A stretch of 64,000 nucleotides of DNA from Gloeophyllum trabeum ATCC 11539 (Eukaryota > Basidiomycota > Agaricomycetes > Gloeophyllales > Gloeophyllaceae): assembly GCF_000344685.1 (NCBI RefSeq), contig NW_006920428.1:367041-431040 (forward strand), given 5' to 3'. This document shows positions 24,271 through 35,879 of this stretch, piece by piece; position 1 is the first letter of the stretch; every line of letters starts with the position of its first letter. Under the pieces are notes generated by a model that had not been told where the DNA came from, did no database searches, and saw nothing but the letters and a program-made list of their open reading frames with translations. A program made the translations under genes and the position numbers.

Positions 24271-24425
24271 GTGACTAACGTTTGCAGGTGAGCTCAGTCT
24301 TTCCCGCCATCATGTCGACTTCTAAAGCAGCCTCGTCACCGCACAAATGCGGACCCTCGAACCACCGGAAATTTTCTGCTATAGTACCTGACGCCCAAAT
24401 AAAGCACAAGTAGGACTTCTTTTCG

Positions 24426-26805
24426 ATGACAGACACATTCGCTGGTCCGTTGGATCCTAAGGCATTCCTGGACGCATTCTTACCGACTCGCAAGGCCGCC
24501 CCCAAGCTGGCGAGATCCAAGGCGATATTCACCGAAATGAGGTCATGTAAAACGGAGAATGAGATGTATTCCAAGTTTGTGAGTAAATCCAGGATCTCTC
24601 CGCTACCCGTGTCTTGAGCTGTCACGGTCGACTAGGTCGAGTGCGCTAAGGAGCATAAACTCTGCGGCAAGTACGAACTCGTTGACACATCAGTCAAGCG
24701 CGATAATACCGACGACAAAGATAAGGGGTTTCAACCGGTGGATATGGGTCTTTATCTCAAGGAGCATGCGCCCGATTCTTCGAAGGAGGGTCAGCGATGG
24801 AACAGGGTGGCGCTTTTTGCCGAGCTCAAAACGCAGGCCAATACGACATTATGCGACCCCTTCGAGGACAGCGTCGATCGGCCCCCCGAGCCCCAACGCA
24901 TTGCTCGGAGGGACGTTCGAGGTCAAATCATAAACTACGCTGCGGAGATATTTGCACGCCAGCACCGCACGCACGTCTTTTCGCTCATTATCCTTGGGGA
25001 GTACGTCAGGCTCGTTCGATGGGATCGTTCTGGTGCGGTATTCACCGAGAGGATCCCCTACGTTGACGAACCCCAACATCTCTCGGAGTTCCTCTGGCGG
25101 TTCACGAAAGCTACCCCGGAGCATCAAGGATACGACGTGACGGCGGCAGAGATAAAGGAAGGCACCCGCCTGTACAAGACTATGCTTGCAGCCTGCAACG
25201 CGTCCGGCGAGGAGCAATACAAGCTGGACTACTTCAAGAGATCGTGCAATCGCGACTGGCCGTGGTATAAATTGCGTATCGATGTCCCCAAAACTACCTC
25301 CACCAAAACGCACGGTGCTGGCTGCCGCACGTCAACAAGCCGGGTCCCTGACACAGAGCCTGACACAGAGCCTCGCTACTTCTTGGTGGGCAAGCCGCAC
25401 GCCCCCACCACTGGCTTGACGGGCCGGGCGACACGGGGCTACATCGCTTGGGACCTTTCGGACCGCAGACTGGTGTTTCTGAAGGACTGCTGGCGAGTAA
25501 AGTCGCTAGCGAAGGAGGGCGATACGATAGGCAAGTTGAACGAGACCGGTATTCAATTTGTGCCTACTGTGCTCTACCACGGGGACGTTGCGGGACAGGC
25601 CACCGTCTCTCCGGATTATTGGCGAGACCGACCACTCGCGGTGAATAAGATGAAGTCGCACGTCCATTATCGTCTCGTCGTAAAAGAAATTGGATGCGAT
25701 CTTGAGAGTTTCACGAACTCTAGGGAGTTAGTGAAGGTAATTTTTGAATGCATATATGGTACGTCACGTGAATCTAGTGCTGGGAACGGTTGAGGGACCA
25801 AGGTTCTTTCTTTCTTAGCGCATGCCAAGGCTTTTAGCGAAGCGCGCATTCTCCATAGAGACGTCAGCGCTGGCAATATTTTGATTGTGCGAACGACAAA
25901 GGACGAGAAAGTGGTGACAAGTGGCCTTCTGAACGACTGGGATCTTTCGAAGGACATAGATATCAAGGAGGTCAGGCAGGCCGATCGTACGGTGCGCGTC
26001 ACTCGTAACTCTTAGGGTACTACCCCAACCTCCTGGCCCATTCATAACTCAGGGTACATGGCAATTTATGTCTGCTCGGCTGCTGGCCCATCGGTCGAAG
26101 ATCCATGAGGTGCAGGACGATCTCGAATCCTTCCTACATGTCCTTCTCTACGAGGGCGTATGTTGGCTGCCATTTGAGGGTCGTACCTCCGTGACGACAT
26201 TTATGACCGCGTTCTTCGATGAAGTTCGTCCCAAGAATGGCACCATGGTCGGCGGTGTCCACAAAGCCTGCTGCTTCTTCACCAACGGCATCGACTTTGA
26301 GTTCAAGTGCCCGCACCTCCAGCTCATAATCAAGACTCTGTTCGAATGGTTCAATGCCTACTACATCCTCTACGAAGATCGCCGTGCCTTCGCATTGGAT
26401 GACGAGGTACTCTCTTCACCTCCCTCGGAAGCTTCCGAGGGTACCGACGATGACACCGACCCGGTTGATGACTACCATGCGCCTGAAGGCTTTGAGGACT
26501 ACCTGCCGGATGAAGAAGCCCTGGACGTGGACCTCGAGAAAAGGCGAGAGACGTACGAGAAAGCGGCGGGATATGTGATGAGCCATCAGCAGATGCTTGC
26601 GCTCTTCTTCGGCCGATTGAATGAAAACAAGGGATGGCCTACGAATGACAAAGCGCTGGCAAAACAGGTGGACAAGAATCACAATCCGGATCCCTGGGTT
26701 ATTTCGTCCACTTCCAGGGCAACATCCAAGCGCAGCGTCAGCGAGCTGACCCAGCAGGGTGCGGGGGACGAACGAAGGTCGAAGAGGTCTCGCAGCGGAG
26801 TGTAG
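24426..26805 (+). CDS. FunK1 fungal-type protein kinase, gene 3 (nonsense codon upstream)
   Basis: Exons 24426-24578, 24636-25758, 25819-25991 and 26053-26805 give 733 residues. It is a close duplicate of gene 1, with all kinase motifs: FLKDCWRV, HILHRDVSAGN, LLNDWDLSKD and GTWQFMSARLL. The ATG homologous to gene 1 is at 24312. That frame meets TAG at 24411-24413, where gene 1 has a CAG Gln codon in a matching context. The model therefore starts at the next in-frame Met, 24426 (MTDTFAGPLD), which aligns with a Met found in every copy. Either this gene uses that start or it is a young pseudogene. The C-terminal basic tail is retained. Confidence 0.85.
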
Positions 26806-27061
26806 TTTGTAGAGATCTAGGGATGCGCCTTGAATACCAAGCCTCATTGACCTGTATTTCTATACGTTCGCATTCCTTATGGTGTCTGTTCTTCGTCGAT
26901 CAATAATCACGTCCTACCCTGACAGGCAACCAAACGTCGTGAGCCGACAGATAGATGCCAATGGACGGATTCCACGACTGCACGATGGAGCTCCTTGCAG
27001 CACGCCCTTCCGCAGGGTGCGGACCGGTTGCGTAAGTGTGCGCCATCTAACTCTGTCGCAT

Positions 27062-27076
27062 AACCGCGGGGCGGTT
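27062..27076. repeat. palindrome AACCGC-GGG-GCGGTT, second copy
   Basis: Identical to 10603-10617, at the same place after FunK1 gene 3. Confidence 0.75.
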
Positions 27077-27152
27077 CAAGTTTAAAGTTCAATGAAGAAA
27101 GAAATCGTGATCAAATATCCCTAAAATCGTCATGCACCACTTCCCCTGCCAC

Positions 27153-27431
27153 TGGGTACATCACCCATATTGAGCATGCACAAAACTTTGAAAATAACCG
27201 GTCAAAGGTCAAACCTTTTTCATGATTGTCCATTGCACAGTCAGTGAAACAATCCAGAATAATACTACTTTGGAGTGCACAAAAGTTCGATTGTGACACA
27301 GGATATGATCTTTGTTCAGCACTGTTCATTGAACTTTCATTTGTTTTGCAAGGCAACACTATGAACAAATTTTGACCTTTGTCCGGTTCCTTTCACACTT
27401 TCTCGGTGGCTCAATATGGGTATTGTACCCA
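27153..27431. mobile_element. 279 bp inverted-repeat (MITE-like) element
   Basis: The left end TGGGTACATCACCCATATTG and the reverse complement of the right end TGGGTACAATACCCATATTG match, and the similarity continues inward about 65 bases to ACCGG.CAAAGGTCAAA. The interior is AT-rich and non-coding. Long terminal inverted repeats around a short non-coding core fit a non-autonomous DNA transposon. No clear target-site duplication was found. Confidence 0.65.
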
Positions 27432-28020
27432 GGGTGCCTGAAACTGACTTCACGCATATCACACCAAAGTCATAGCTGTATGGTTAACCAGTATATCTGG
27501 ACGATAGGCTTCGTTTTTGCTGAGCCGGTCCTTGATGGAAAAGTCCGACGGTTAGTATTCTTTTACTTCCGTGACACGCGGAACGCGTGACGTCACGCGT
27601 TTATTGCACTAGTCTCGCGTCACGCTCGGCACCGTTGATCGGGTGCCGGTTGTCCGCTGCCTCCAGCGGTGCCTGGCGATCTCCCTTACCAATGGCGCGT
27701 CCATTGCTATGACTGGCTGAAGTGATATTGCCGTCGCGCTTTATACAGCGTTACCCAGTGACTATGGAGACTTGTGTCCGGCGAATGTCCCGGATTTCTG
27801 ATCGCGTTGCCTCCTACCATACGATGGACTGACTTCCGTCCGACTCTTCTTTCTCTTGACCGACTATATCTAAGGATCAACCTCGGTGTTTTGTCCTCCC
27901 CCCATCTAGCCAGACTTGCTGACTATATATCCGGCGCTCATAGAATCTATCTCATTGGACGAACAGTCCTCTTCATTCTTTTGTTCTTGTCATTCATTGA
28001 TTGTTTCACCGTAATCCGAC
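27432..28020. other. promoter region of the PL4 lyase gene
   Basis: Contains two TATA-like sites (GACTATATCTAAGG near 27860 and GACTATATATCC near 27920) and a pyrimidine-rich leader before the ATG at 28021. No other gene seen. Confidence 0.4.
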
Positions 28021-30386
28021 ATGTTCCCCTCCTCGAAATCTGCACTGCTCCTGGCAGCTATCCCCTCCGTTCTCTCTGCTGCCATCCACACCGGCGTGTC
28101 TGACATGCAAGCTGCCCCCCTCCATCAACTCATGCCCCGTGCATTGAGCGTCTCTAAATCTGGCAATACCATTACGGTCGATACGGCTGGCGGTCTGGTC
28201 TTCAAGGTCCACAGCAATAATTGCGGTGCGTACCACGGCGAGGTGTAACTGAAAGATCGATGACGCTATCAGGCATCCCATAGATATCACCTCTATGGTG
28301 TACAACGGCCAGGAAGCGCAGGATCAAGTGAGAGGATCGGACACTTGTTAGCGCCCCCAATACTGATTCTGTTGTTCATTGCAGTCGAAGTTCTCTCAGA
28401 TCGTATGTCGCATGAGATCTCCCATCCGTCTTGCATTGACGATGACTATGTGCCGCCCGCTAGTCCTCTGGACTCGGTTCTGCGACCGTCTCGTACACCA
28501 CTATTGGCAATTATGTCAAGATTACTTGTGAAACGAGTACTCTGGTATGGCTAATGCCAGAATATTTGTGGATCTCCGACTGACTACGAACTGTCTAGAC
28601 GCAATACCTTGTAGCCCAATACAAGAACCCCGCCATTCATATGGCCACTTAGTGCGAACTTGTGTCCTGATGTCCCTATGATATAATCCTTAATGGCTTG
28701 ACAGCACGTCCGCTGAACCGTCCGTGGGCGAGTTAAGGTTCATCGCGCGTCTTAATCGCGCGGTTATCTACAAGGGGTATACGGAATCGGATGTCCAGGG
28801 CGGCACCGCGATCGAGGGCAAGGACGTCTTCAAAGTGGGCAGCCAGACTCACAGCAAATGTTTGCACCTTCATCTTCCATACGCCGGGAAACTAGGTTCT
28901 GACATACCTGTCAGTCTATTCCTCGAAGCGCTTCATCGAGGACCAAGTCCACGGACTCACTGGTAACAACATTGGCGCCTGGATGATAATTCCTCGATAC
29001 GGTTATGAAAGCTCTTCCGGCGGGCCCTTCTTCCGAGACATCGATAACCAAGGCACGGAACAGGAGGAACTATACTTCTACATGAACTCCAGTACGCATC
29101 TACTCCATTCGCCTTTTTCTCTTGCTCACTAGCACCACGCAGATCACATGCAGACGGAGTCCTACCGCCAGGGACTGCACGGCCCCTACGTGCTCCAATT
29201 TACCACGGGCTCCTCCCCCTCTGCCGACGTCAACCTCGACTTCTGGGAGACCCTCGGCGAGATCAAGGGCATGGTCAACTTCGCCGACCGCGGGTACGTC
29301 AAGGGCACCGCGACGGGCGTCCCGCCCGGCTTCGACATCGTGCTCGGGTGGAAGAACGACCAGGCGCAGTACTGGGTCAAGGCGGGCTCCGACGGGTCGT
29401 TCACGTCGCCGAAGATGAAGCCCGGGAAGTACACGCAGACGCTGTATAAGGGCGAGCTGGAGGTCGCGACGAGGGATGTCACCGTTGAGAAGGGGAAGAC
29501 GGTCTCCGGGAGCATCGCGAGTACCGAGGGCCTGCCCAGCAGCTATATATTCAAGTTCGGGGAGTTTGATGGCACGCCCAAGGGATTCCTCAATGCCGAG
29601 TGCGTGCTGAATCTATTTCCGTGCTCGTTGACTGACGTACGTATACTTCTGCTAGTATGATCGAGACGATGCAGTAAGTGGATGGTCGACCTTCTTGGAC
29701 AAGCAGCATTCCTAAATCACTGCCCCCTAGCCCGTCTGACAGCCGCATGCACGACTGGCTGCGCACAGTTACGATCTCGCAAGGCACCGGCTACTTCCCC
29801 ATGGCAGTTTTCAAGGACATCGGCCCCGTCACGATCAGCGCTACGCTGACCTCCTCGCAACTCGGCGCCAGGACCCTCGTCGTCGCCACTACCTCTGCGT
29901 TTGCTGGCGGCCGTCCGCACGTTACTGTGAACAATTGGTCAGGTACGAACGCAGATGCGTCGCGAACGTGTGACGTCCACTAACTCTCCCCGATTTTGCT
30001 GATACAGGGCCTAATCCATCCGCCCCCACTCAGCCTGATTCGCGAGGCGTCACGCGTGGAACATGGAGGGGAAACGTACGGCGCTCAGTGCAATGTTGGT
30101 TTTGCGCTACTGACATGATCTGATTTACCAGAACAACCGCTACACCATCTCCATTCGTAATTATTTCCTGTTGTATGGCTTTCAGATAGGTATGATGACT
30201 GAACGCACCTCATCTAGCCGACGGAGTCCTAGTAAAAGGCTCTAATACCATCAAAATCGACGTACTTTCCGGATCGTCAGGAAGCCAATTCCTGTAAGCA
30301 CCTGCGGCTTGTCCTGCACGTGTATCGACTGACAACTGCCCTGCAGCTCACCTAACTTCGTCTTCGACGCCGTCATGCTTTATTAA
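28021..30386 (+). CDS. rhamnogalacturonan lyase, polysaccharide lyase family 4
   Basis: Secreted enzyme that cleaves the rhamnose-galacturonate backbone of pectin rhamnogalacturonan I by beta-elimination. A signal peptide is visible ([20 protein letters not shown], then AIHTG). About 14 short exons join in frame. They encode the N-terminal catalytic beta domain ([45 protein letters not shown], then [20 protein letters not shown] and [11 protein letters not shown]) and [18 protein letters not shown]. The fibronectin-III-like middle ([38 protein letters not shown]) and the C-terminal CBM-like domain ([48 protein letters not shown]) follow, ending FVFDAVMLY. The total is about 545 residues, the family's usual size. 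I found no disabling change once introns are removed. Confidence 0.92.
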
Positions 30387-31805
30387 AGCCGTCGTTCAGC
30401 CCGGCAGCAGTTAGTGCTCGCCGAGTGCGGGTTCTGACGTGGTTTCTCTGTGAGGCGGGTTGACGCGTGCCAGAATCGAAACATCTCCGGCGTGTACATA
30501 CGATTCTCGATGTCCATTGGGTTATGTGCTGTCGGCGTTGCACTGCTCGCGCCCGGGGACCTCAGCAATGCGGTCCCTCGCTTGTGAGCACCTCAGGCAC
30601 CTCTCCGCGACTCCACTCGATGGGAAACGGTGCAGAGGGGTGTTGATGTCTCGGAGCCTTTGACGGACCTCGAGAACCTCCCGCAGCGAAGACTCCACCG
30701 CAAATCCTTCCCACATGCCACGTCGGGTTCCTTCTCAGAGCTCTAAGCTATAATTGTACCCTGCTCGGTATTTGACAACAAAGTCTGAGAAGGCTTCGAA
30801 CCAACAACTTGCATGGGTTGGAAGATGCCTGCGTTCAAGCGACTATCTGCTACCAGGAAAGCAGTAGATATCGTCCTCGGGTTGACTTGTTTCAAGCGAC
30901 GAGCAAAGTCATTACTATATGTAGAAACGCCCTTACCCGATCGGGTTGTGTTCGACGCCTGCTGGACGGTCAACCTCGACATATGCCAGACTCTGCATCG
31001 ATCTCTCCGACACTGACTATAAAGGGACTGAAGCCCTGAGACACCCGGACACCTTTCTTCCCCTCTGCCCTCATGTCTTCCCCCTTTCTTTTGAAGTATA
31101 AGTCTTCGGCGGCGCATATGCTCATTGTTTACGCGTCTCCGAGTGCCACACGGAGTTTTCTACGGGATTGCTAGTCGGCGCCATGAAGTGCCCCGACATG
31201 AAAGGTGCACCTAGCGCCTCTCGATTTCGTACTTATAGGTAAGCTTCTTACTCGGGAGTCGTTACCTTTCAGTCAACTTTAGAGCCGGGAGCAGTCAGCA
31301 GCAGAGATATGCTGCACCCGAGTTGCTTTTGCTTCCAATCACCGCGAGTGCGTCGGCCGATGTCACGCTCACGTGCAATGTGACGATCGCGTCTCGATCA
31401 GAGCCGCCGGAGTAACTCTCTGTGTGCTCCACAGCGTCATAATTCGCAAGTCGTTTCCGTTTCATGACTTGTTATAGGGCAGAATATCATTCAACAGGCC
31501 GCATGCGGCGCGCGGACCCAGGCAGTGGGTCATGCTCAGTTCCGAGTCTCCAGGACTTGGACAAGTCGGGTCTAGCGGACGACACTTTGCCCCGCGCGGT
31601 TCATTACCGAGGGTTAAAGGCTTTCCAGGAAGCCCGATCCAACGCTGGCTCGACATCATCTACTTCGTCATCCGCACAATTCAGGCATCAGCATCGAGCC
31701 ACGGCGTCCTGGTCGAAGTTCATAGAAGTCAGCTCGTCGAGCTTCCCGTCCTGCTTAGGCAGGGATCCGCGTCATCCCTACTCGGCGTGACTTCAGCAAG
31801 AGTAA
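30387..31805. other. intergenic; possible promoter and lost 5' exon of the Rds1 gene
   Basis: A TATAAAGGG sequence at about 31018 is followed at 31073 by an ATG (MSSPFLLK) with a GTATAAG donor-like site soon after. This could be the original start of the Rds1-like gene, but it is 730 bases from the first recognisable Rds1 codon and no acceptor links them. Nothing else was identified. Confidence 0.35.
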
Positions 31806-32952
31806 TATTTTTTCCTCCGATTGCCCGAACCCATCTACAACGCGACGACGGACTTTGACTACCAATCGTTGCAACTCGGATTGCATCAAGAGTACATCGA
31901 GCTTGACCTGTTCCACTATGGCTTGGCCAAGTTCTCAGACGAGGACTTTGAAGCCGAGGGACTCACTGCAGAGGACCGATTCTTGATCGAGCACATGGCT
32001 GATCAAGAGGTTGGACACGCCATCATGATATCGAATATTCTTGGGGGTAAACTCGCTCCTGCCTTATCGTTTTGCACTCCACTCACTGTATTTCAGCGAG
32101 CGCCGCCAAGGAGTGCACTTACACCTACCCCTTCAACACCGTCCGCGAATTCATCGACTTCTGCCAGAAACTGACGCGGTGGGGCGAGGCGGGCGTCTAC
32201 GGCTTCCTCGAGCACCTGCACAACCGCGCGTCCGCGAACCTGCTCATCCAGTCGATCACTCAGGAGGCGCGCCAGCAGATGTCGTTCCGCCAGTTCGAAG
32301 GCCTCTTCCCCTACCCCGAGTGGTTCAGCACCGGTATCACGCAGAGCATGCAGTGGACGCTGCTCGCGCCGCACATCGTTAGCTGCCCTGCGGGCAACCC
32401 GCACCTCAACTGGACGAACTTCCCGGCGCTGAACATCACCGTGCGTTTTCCCTTTGTTTCCAGCACTTTGACTCTAACAGCCCGCCATAGAACGACCCGA
32501 CTCACGCTATCCTGCCGCGAGATACGCAGCCCGCCATCTCGTCGAACGTCTCTTCGCTCACGGCGCCCGGGTACGAGGTCCACTTCACCTGGGATTCCCC
32601 CGGCAAGTCTGTCGGCCCCAACAGCTCGTACACCACCCGGACCCTCGCCGGCGCGCCCAAGTACGCGGCGTGGATCGCGCAGCTGAACGTGACGTACACG
32701 GAGCTGTACAATATCTCTGGCAACTCGGCGTACACGATCCAGCCCAACGGGACGCTCTACGGCCCCGGGACGGCCAGCGTCCTCAATGGAACTCAGTAAG
32801 TTGACGCGGCGTTGATAGGGGAGGCGGACGCTGACGTGTTTGCTTCCAGGTTCGTCCTGATCACCGACAGTAACCCGTATATCACGCCCGCGAACATGTC
32901 CTACCTGGACCCGCACGTCGTCGCTGGGCCTGCGATGTACCAGGCTGATTAA
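31806..32952 (+). CDS. Rds1-like ferritin-fold stress protein, start missing
   Basis: Fungal Rds1-type protein with a ferritin-like domain (Ferritin_2), known from stress and sexual-development studies in yeasts. Exons from about 31821 to 32046, 32097-32440, 32491-32795 and 32850-32952 join in frame. Helix motifs are EYIELDLFHYGLAKFSDEDF, LIEHMADQEVGHAIMISNIL, FIDFCQKLTRWGEAGVYGFL and EARQQMSFRQFEGLFPYPEW. They contain the Glu and His positions expected for the fold. The tail has several N-glycosylation sites and ends AGPAMYQAD. The frame opens right after a TAA at 31803 with no ATG and no AG acceptor before IYNATTDFDYQS, so the usual secretory leader cannot be connected. It is either 5'-truncated or disrupted by an insertion or deletion. 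The first internal Met is at about 31996. Confidence 0.85.
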
Positions 32953-34431
32953 GCGGATGCGCTCAGGATGAGATAACTTAGGAAACGTACAGGAATGAAT
33001 GAGTTGACGCTTTTATTGGTTCGTGATGCCCATGTGCAAGTTCGGACGCTTCGCTTTTTCCACCGTGATGACTTTGCAGTTTTCCGTTCACGCCGCAGGA
33101 CCTTTTCTGACGCAGAGACTCTGTAATGTGTTTTGTAGACGTGCTGTTTATTATACTAGTAGTAGCAACGATGATTAATCTTGAAAGTCGCACTTTCGAT
33201 TTAGAGGGTATACGCAGAATCTTGAAGTGAAGACTCGGAAGCACGTCTGGCCGATGTAAACCCGCCTCCCGAGTAGGTCTGTGAGAATGAGAATGAGCTA
33301 CGAAGTCTCCCGTCGGGAGGAACTGGAGAGCGGTAAAGCGTCCGAAAGAAGAGGGTTGGTGCACACTGCACACGCAGGATTTAGAGCAGCAGTCGTGGGG
33401 TAGGAGGAGCTCGCAGTGCGAAAGCGTTGATGTGTGATGTGATTTGCTTTTCGAGCCGCGTCTTGAAAGCCCTGTGGGCAGAAACGCGGCGCAAGGGCTT
33501 CCTCCGATGCTCGGAGACAGAGTGAGAAGAGGTTACATCGTAGTGATGAAAGACCGAGCAAAGGGACTGAAAGCGGAGAACTGGAGAGCACCCTTCTTGT
33601 CCTTGCAATTATGTACTGATTTCTGCGCACCCAAGCGTCTCCACATGGCTTCGAATTCGGTTGACTGTGCTCTGGTACTTGACTGGGTGGTAGTGTATGA
33701 TTTTTTTGCGGTCGATGTAGAATGTACGTAGAGCTCCGGTCGGATTGTGACATTCGCTGGTGTCTGCATGCCTTATGAGATCTCGAGAGGTTCGATGGGT
33801 CATTCAAGTTGTGAAGAGGAGACCGTATTCGAGGTTCTAGCCCTCATATATCATGTCCAATACCTATCAGTAGCTGCTATATAAGAGGAGCAGTAGATAA
33901 TACCAGGATTGCAGATGCGACTTGGAAGGGGACAAGCAGCTATAGACAGCTGCAGGATTGCTACTGGCAGTGGCTACGTCGTTTACAAGTCTAGGCAAGC
34001 ACATGAAGCAGGTCCTTGTACATGTAGAGTTTCCCAAGCTTCAAGTTGACACGTGTTTGCTTTTGCCACCGAATCCCATCGCGATCGCAGTTACTACACT
34101 GGCCTGCAAGTACGACGGTCTATCGATACATCTATCTCTTGTGCATAATCCTCTGTTGGTTCAGCCCTAGGCGAGCCCGTGCTTCGCGAAGGTTCAGCGG
34201 AGAACAGGAAACGGGGCACAACGGATGTCTATGGATCCTCCGAGTCGATACTGAAGACTTCTTCTAGTGCTCGCCGACTAAAGAACTAGCCTCTTTGGTT
34301 GCTAGAGCACTGACCGTGTTCCGAGTGCCGCGTAGGCCAGAGTCTCTTGCATGTTGGCACAGATCTCAGACCTCTAACTCATGGAATGCAAGTCTGCCTT
34401 ACTGGAATGCTTTCGGTCTACATTCACGGAC
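32953..34431. other. intergenic, no gene recognised
   Basis: About 1.5 kb between convergent genes. Open frames on both strands (for example minus 33807-33298) lack motifs. A CAGTAG/TATATAAG-like patch near 33870-33895 has no gene after it. Confidence 0.45.
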
Positions 34432-35272
34432 TCAAGTATCCACTGACCACTTCCATCCTATATTCGGTTCCTCCGACTCCAGGAAGACTGGTCCCAGTCC
34501 AATCTCCTCGCCGAGCTGGTCCCTCCTCGCCCTGACCGCCCAGAATGGCATCTTGTAGGCTACCTCGGGCCCGTGTCCGGCCATTATCCACGTGTAGCTA
34601 TAAGTCACGTCCAGCGAGAAGTATCCCTCGAACAGCTCCTCGCCGCCTTCTCCGACCCACACGCGCTGCATCTTGAACACGCCCTCAGCGTCGCTGACGC
34701 CACAGTAGCCAAACCGGGTCGACGTTCTCCCGGACATACCTGCGCCCCTCGGCGGGCTCAGCTCGGGTGCAGGCAACAGCGCTCTCTCGTCTTCGCTGAA
34801 GGTCAATGGGTCCTCCATCTCGATGTGGATGATAGAAATCTCATATTCATCTTTCGAGATCGGGTCGAAGATAGTGTCGGTCCTGAAGCGGCCTTGATCT
34901 CCGTCCAGGAAGATCCGCGCGCTGTACTCGTGCCTCAGCTGGAGCTCCCAGATTTTCTCGTACACCTCTTTGTACCGCACCGTGGCCGTCTCTGCACCGT
35001 CGGGCAGGTAGGCTTCCTTGAGCGATTCCAGCTCACAACTGTACAAGTCCATGTTGCCGGAAAAGATGCTCGACGCTCCTTGCTCTGCCTCCTCGCTTGC
35101 TTCCCTCGCCCCTCGCGACTTGGGAGTCTTGCGCGTGCGGCCTGCTGGCCTGCGAGCTGTTGGTTTCGCGGGACTCGAAACCCCGCTGGCACGGCTCTTC
35201 TTTCTCTGTCGTATGGTTAGGATCGCGCGAGAAGAATACGATGTGCGCGCTCACAGTGACACGTTTCGTCAT
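34432..35272 (-). CDS. unnamed family member B (compact form), 263 aa
   Basis: Two exons, 35272-35255 (MTKRVT) and 35205-34432. A short basic N-terminal segment (PTARRPAGRTRKTPKSRG) replaces the long disordered region of members A and C. The family module follows: MDLYSCELESLKEAYLPDG, YSARIFLDG, FSEDERALLPAP, AEGVFKMQRVWVG, EELFEGYFSLDVTYSY and MPFWAVRARRDQLGEEIGLG. The first ATG after a TATA box is used. The blocks align one to one with the genes at 19372 and 36686. Function unknown; the basic N-terminus could direct it to the nucleus (inference). Confidence 0.85.
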
Positions 35273-35345
35273 CGGAACTGGGTAATGGTTGGTGAGATGG
35301 TCGAAGTGTAGGTGGTTGATTGAGAGGGGTACTGGTGCGCCGCAT

Positions 35346-35360
35346 GCCTTTTATATGTCG
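35346..35360 (-). promoter_or_regulatory. TATA box of family member B
   Basis: Minus strand CGACATATAAAAGGCA, about 76 bases before the ATG at 35272. It resembles CCACATATAAAGGGCA in front of member C at the same distance. Confidence 0.6.
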
Positions 35361-35879
35361 AGTGGTGTGGCTTGTGCCCGTGACATTGTGGCACTCGAGA
35401 AGCGCGGCAATCTGATGGGCCACAGAACAAGTGGCAACAATCTGCGCACGACCGTGCCAGATTTGGCTTCCCTTGTACCGCTGCGGCGCATGGAAGCGGG
35501 GGAAGTATTGCGCAGTAGAACCATCGGGGCCTAATGCATTATAATCACCCTGCGGGACGCGAACACATGCCCTTGCTGTTGTAAGTCACTCTGACGCGCT
35601 CATAGATTGGTCACCACGTCGATCTCCGCGGACACTCTCGTGTTTCAAGCACAGCATCCAACTCTCAGCCACTCGTCTCGTTGCGCATTGTCCCTCGCGC
35701 ATTGTCCACCATACCAAAAGCGGATTTTTAGGTGAGCTTGACTCTTTGTGTGTCGATGCCTGACACATACGGAAGACGTAGGCGAAGACGCCGCGTTCTG
35801 CTGGCATGAACGCTTTCATACCGGCCAAATTCACTTGCCGCAAAGCAGCAGAATCGACCGGTAAGTTGGATAAAGCCGC

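Larger units (their letters stand above)
23931..27080 (+). repeat. segmental duplication, copy 2 (with 7462-10620)
   Basis: Direct-orientation partner of 7462-10620, carrying FunK1 gene 3. Both ends coincide with those of copy 1. Differences include a 4-base loss in GGACCCACACGTGAC (here GGACACGTGAC, 23977-23987), a weakened TATA (TATACAAG), a nonsense codon at 24411, and a 12-base tandem duplication encoding an extra DTEP near 25351-25368. Confidence 0.85.

Noticed and set aside
7866..26805. FunK1 genes as bacterial aminoglycoside phosphotransferase-like transfers
   Set aside because: Shared intron positions, the fungal N-terminal class region and fungal promoters argue for an old fungal family.
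30780..30900. Possible tRNA on the minus strand (GGTTCGAAGCC B-box-like)
   Set aside because: No convincing A box, cloverleaf or acceptor stem could be folded around it.
32311..32916. 201-codon minus-strand frame
   Set aside because: Antisense shadow of the GC-rich Rds1-like exons.
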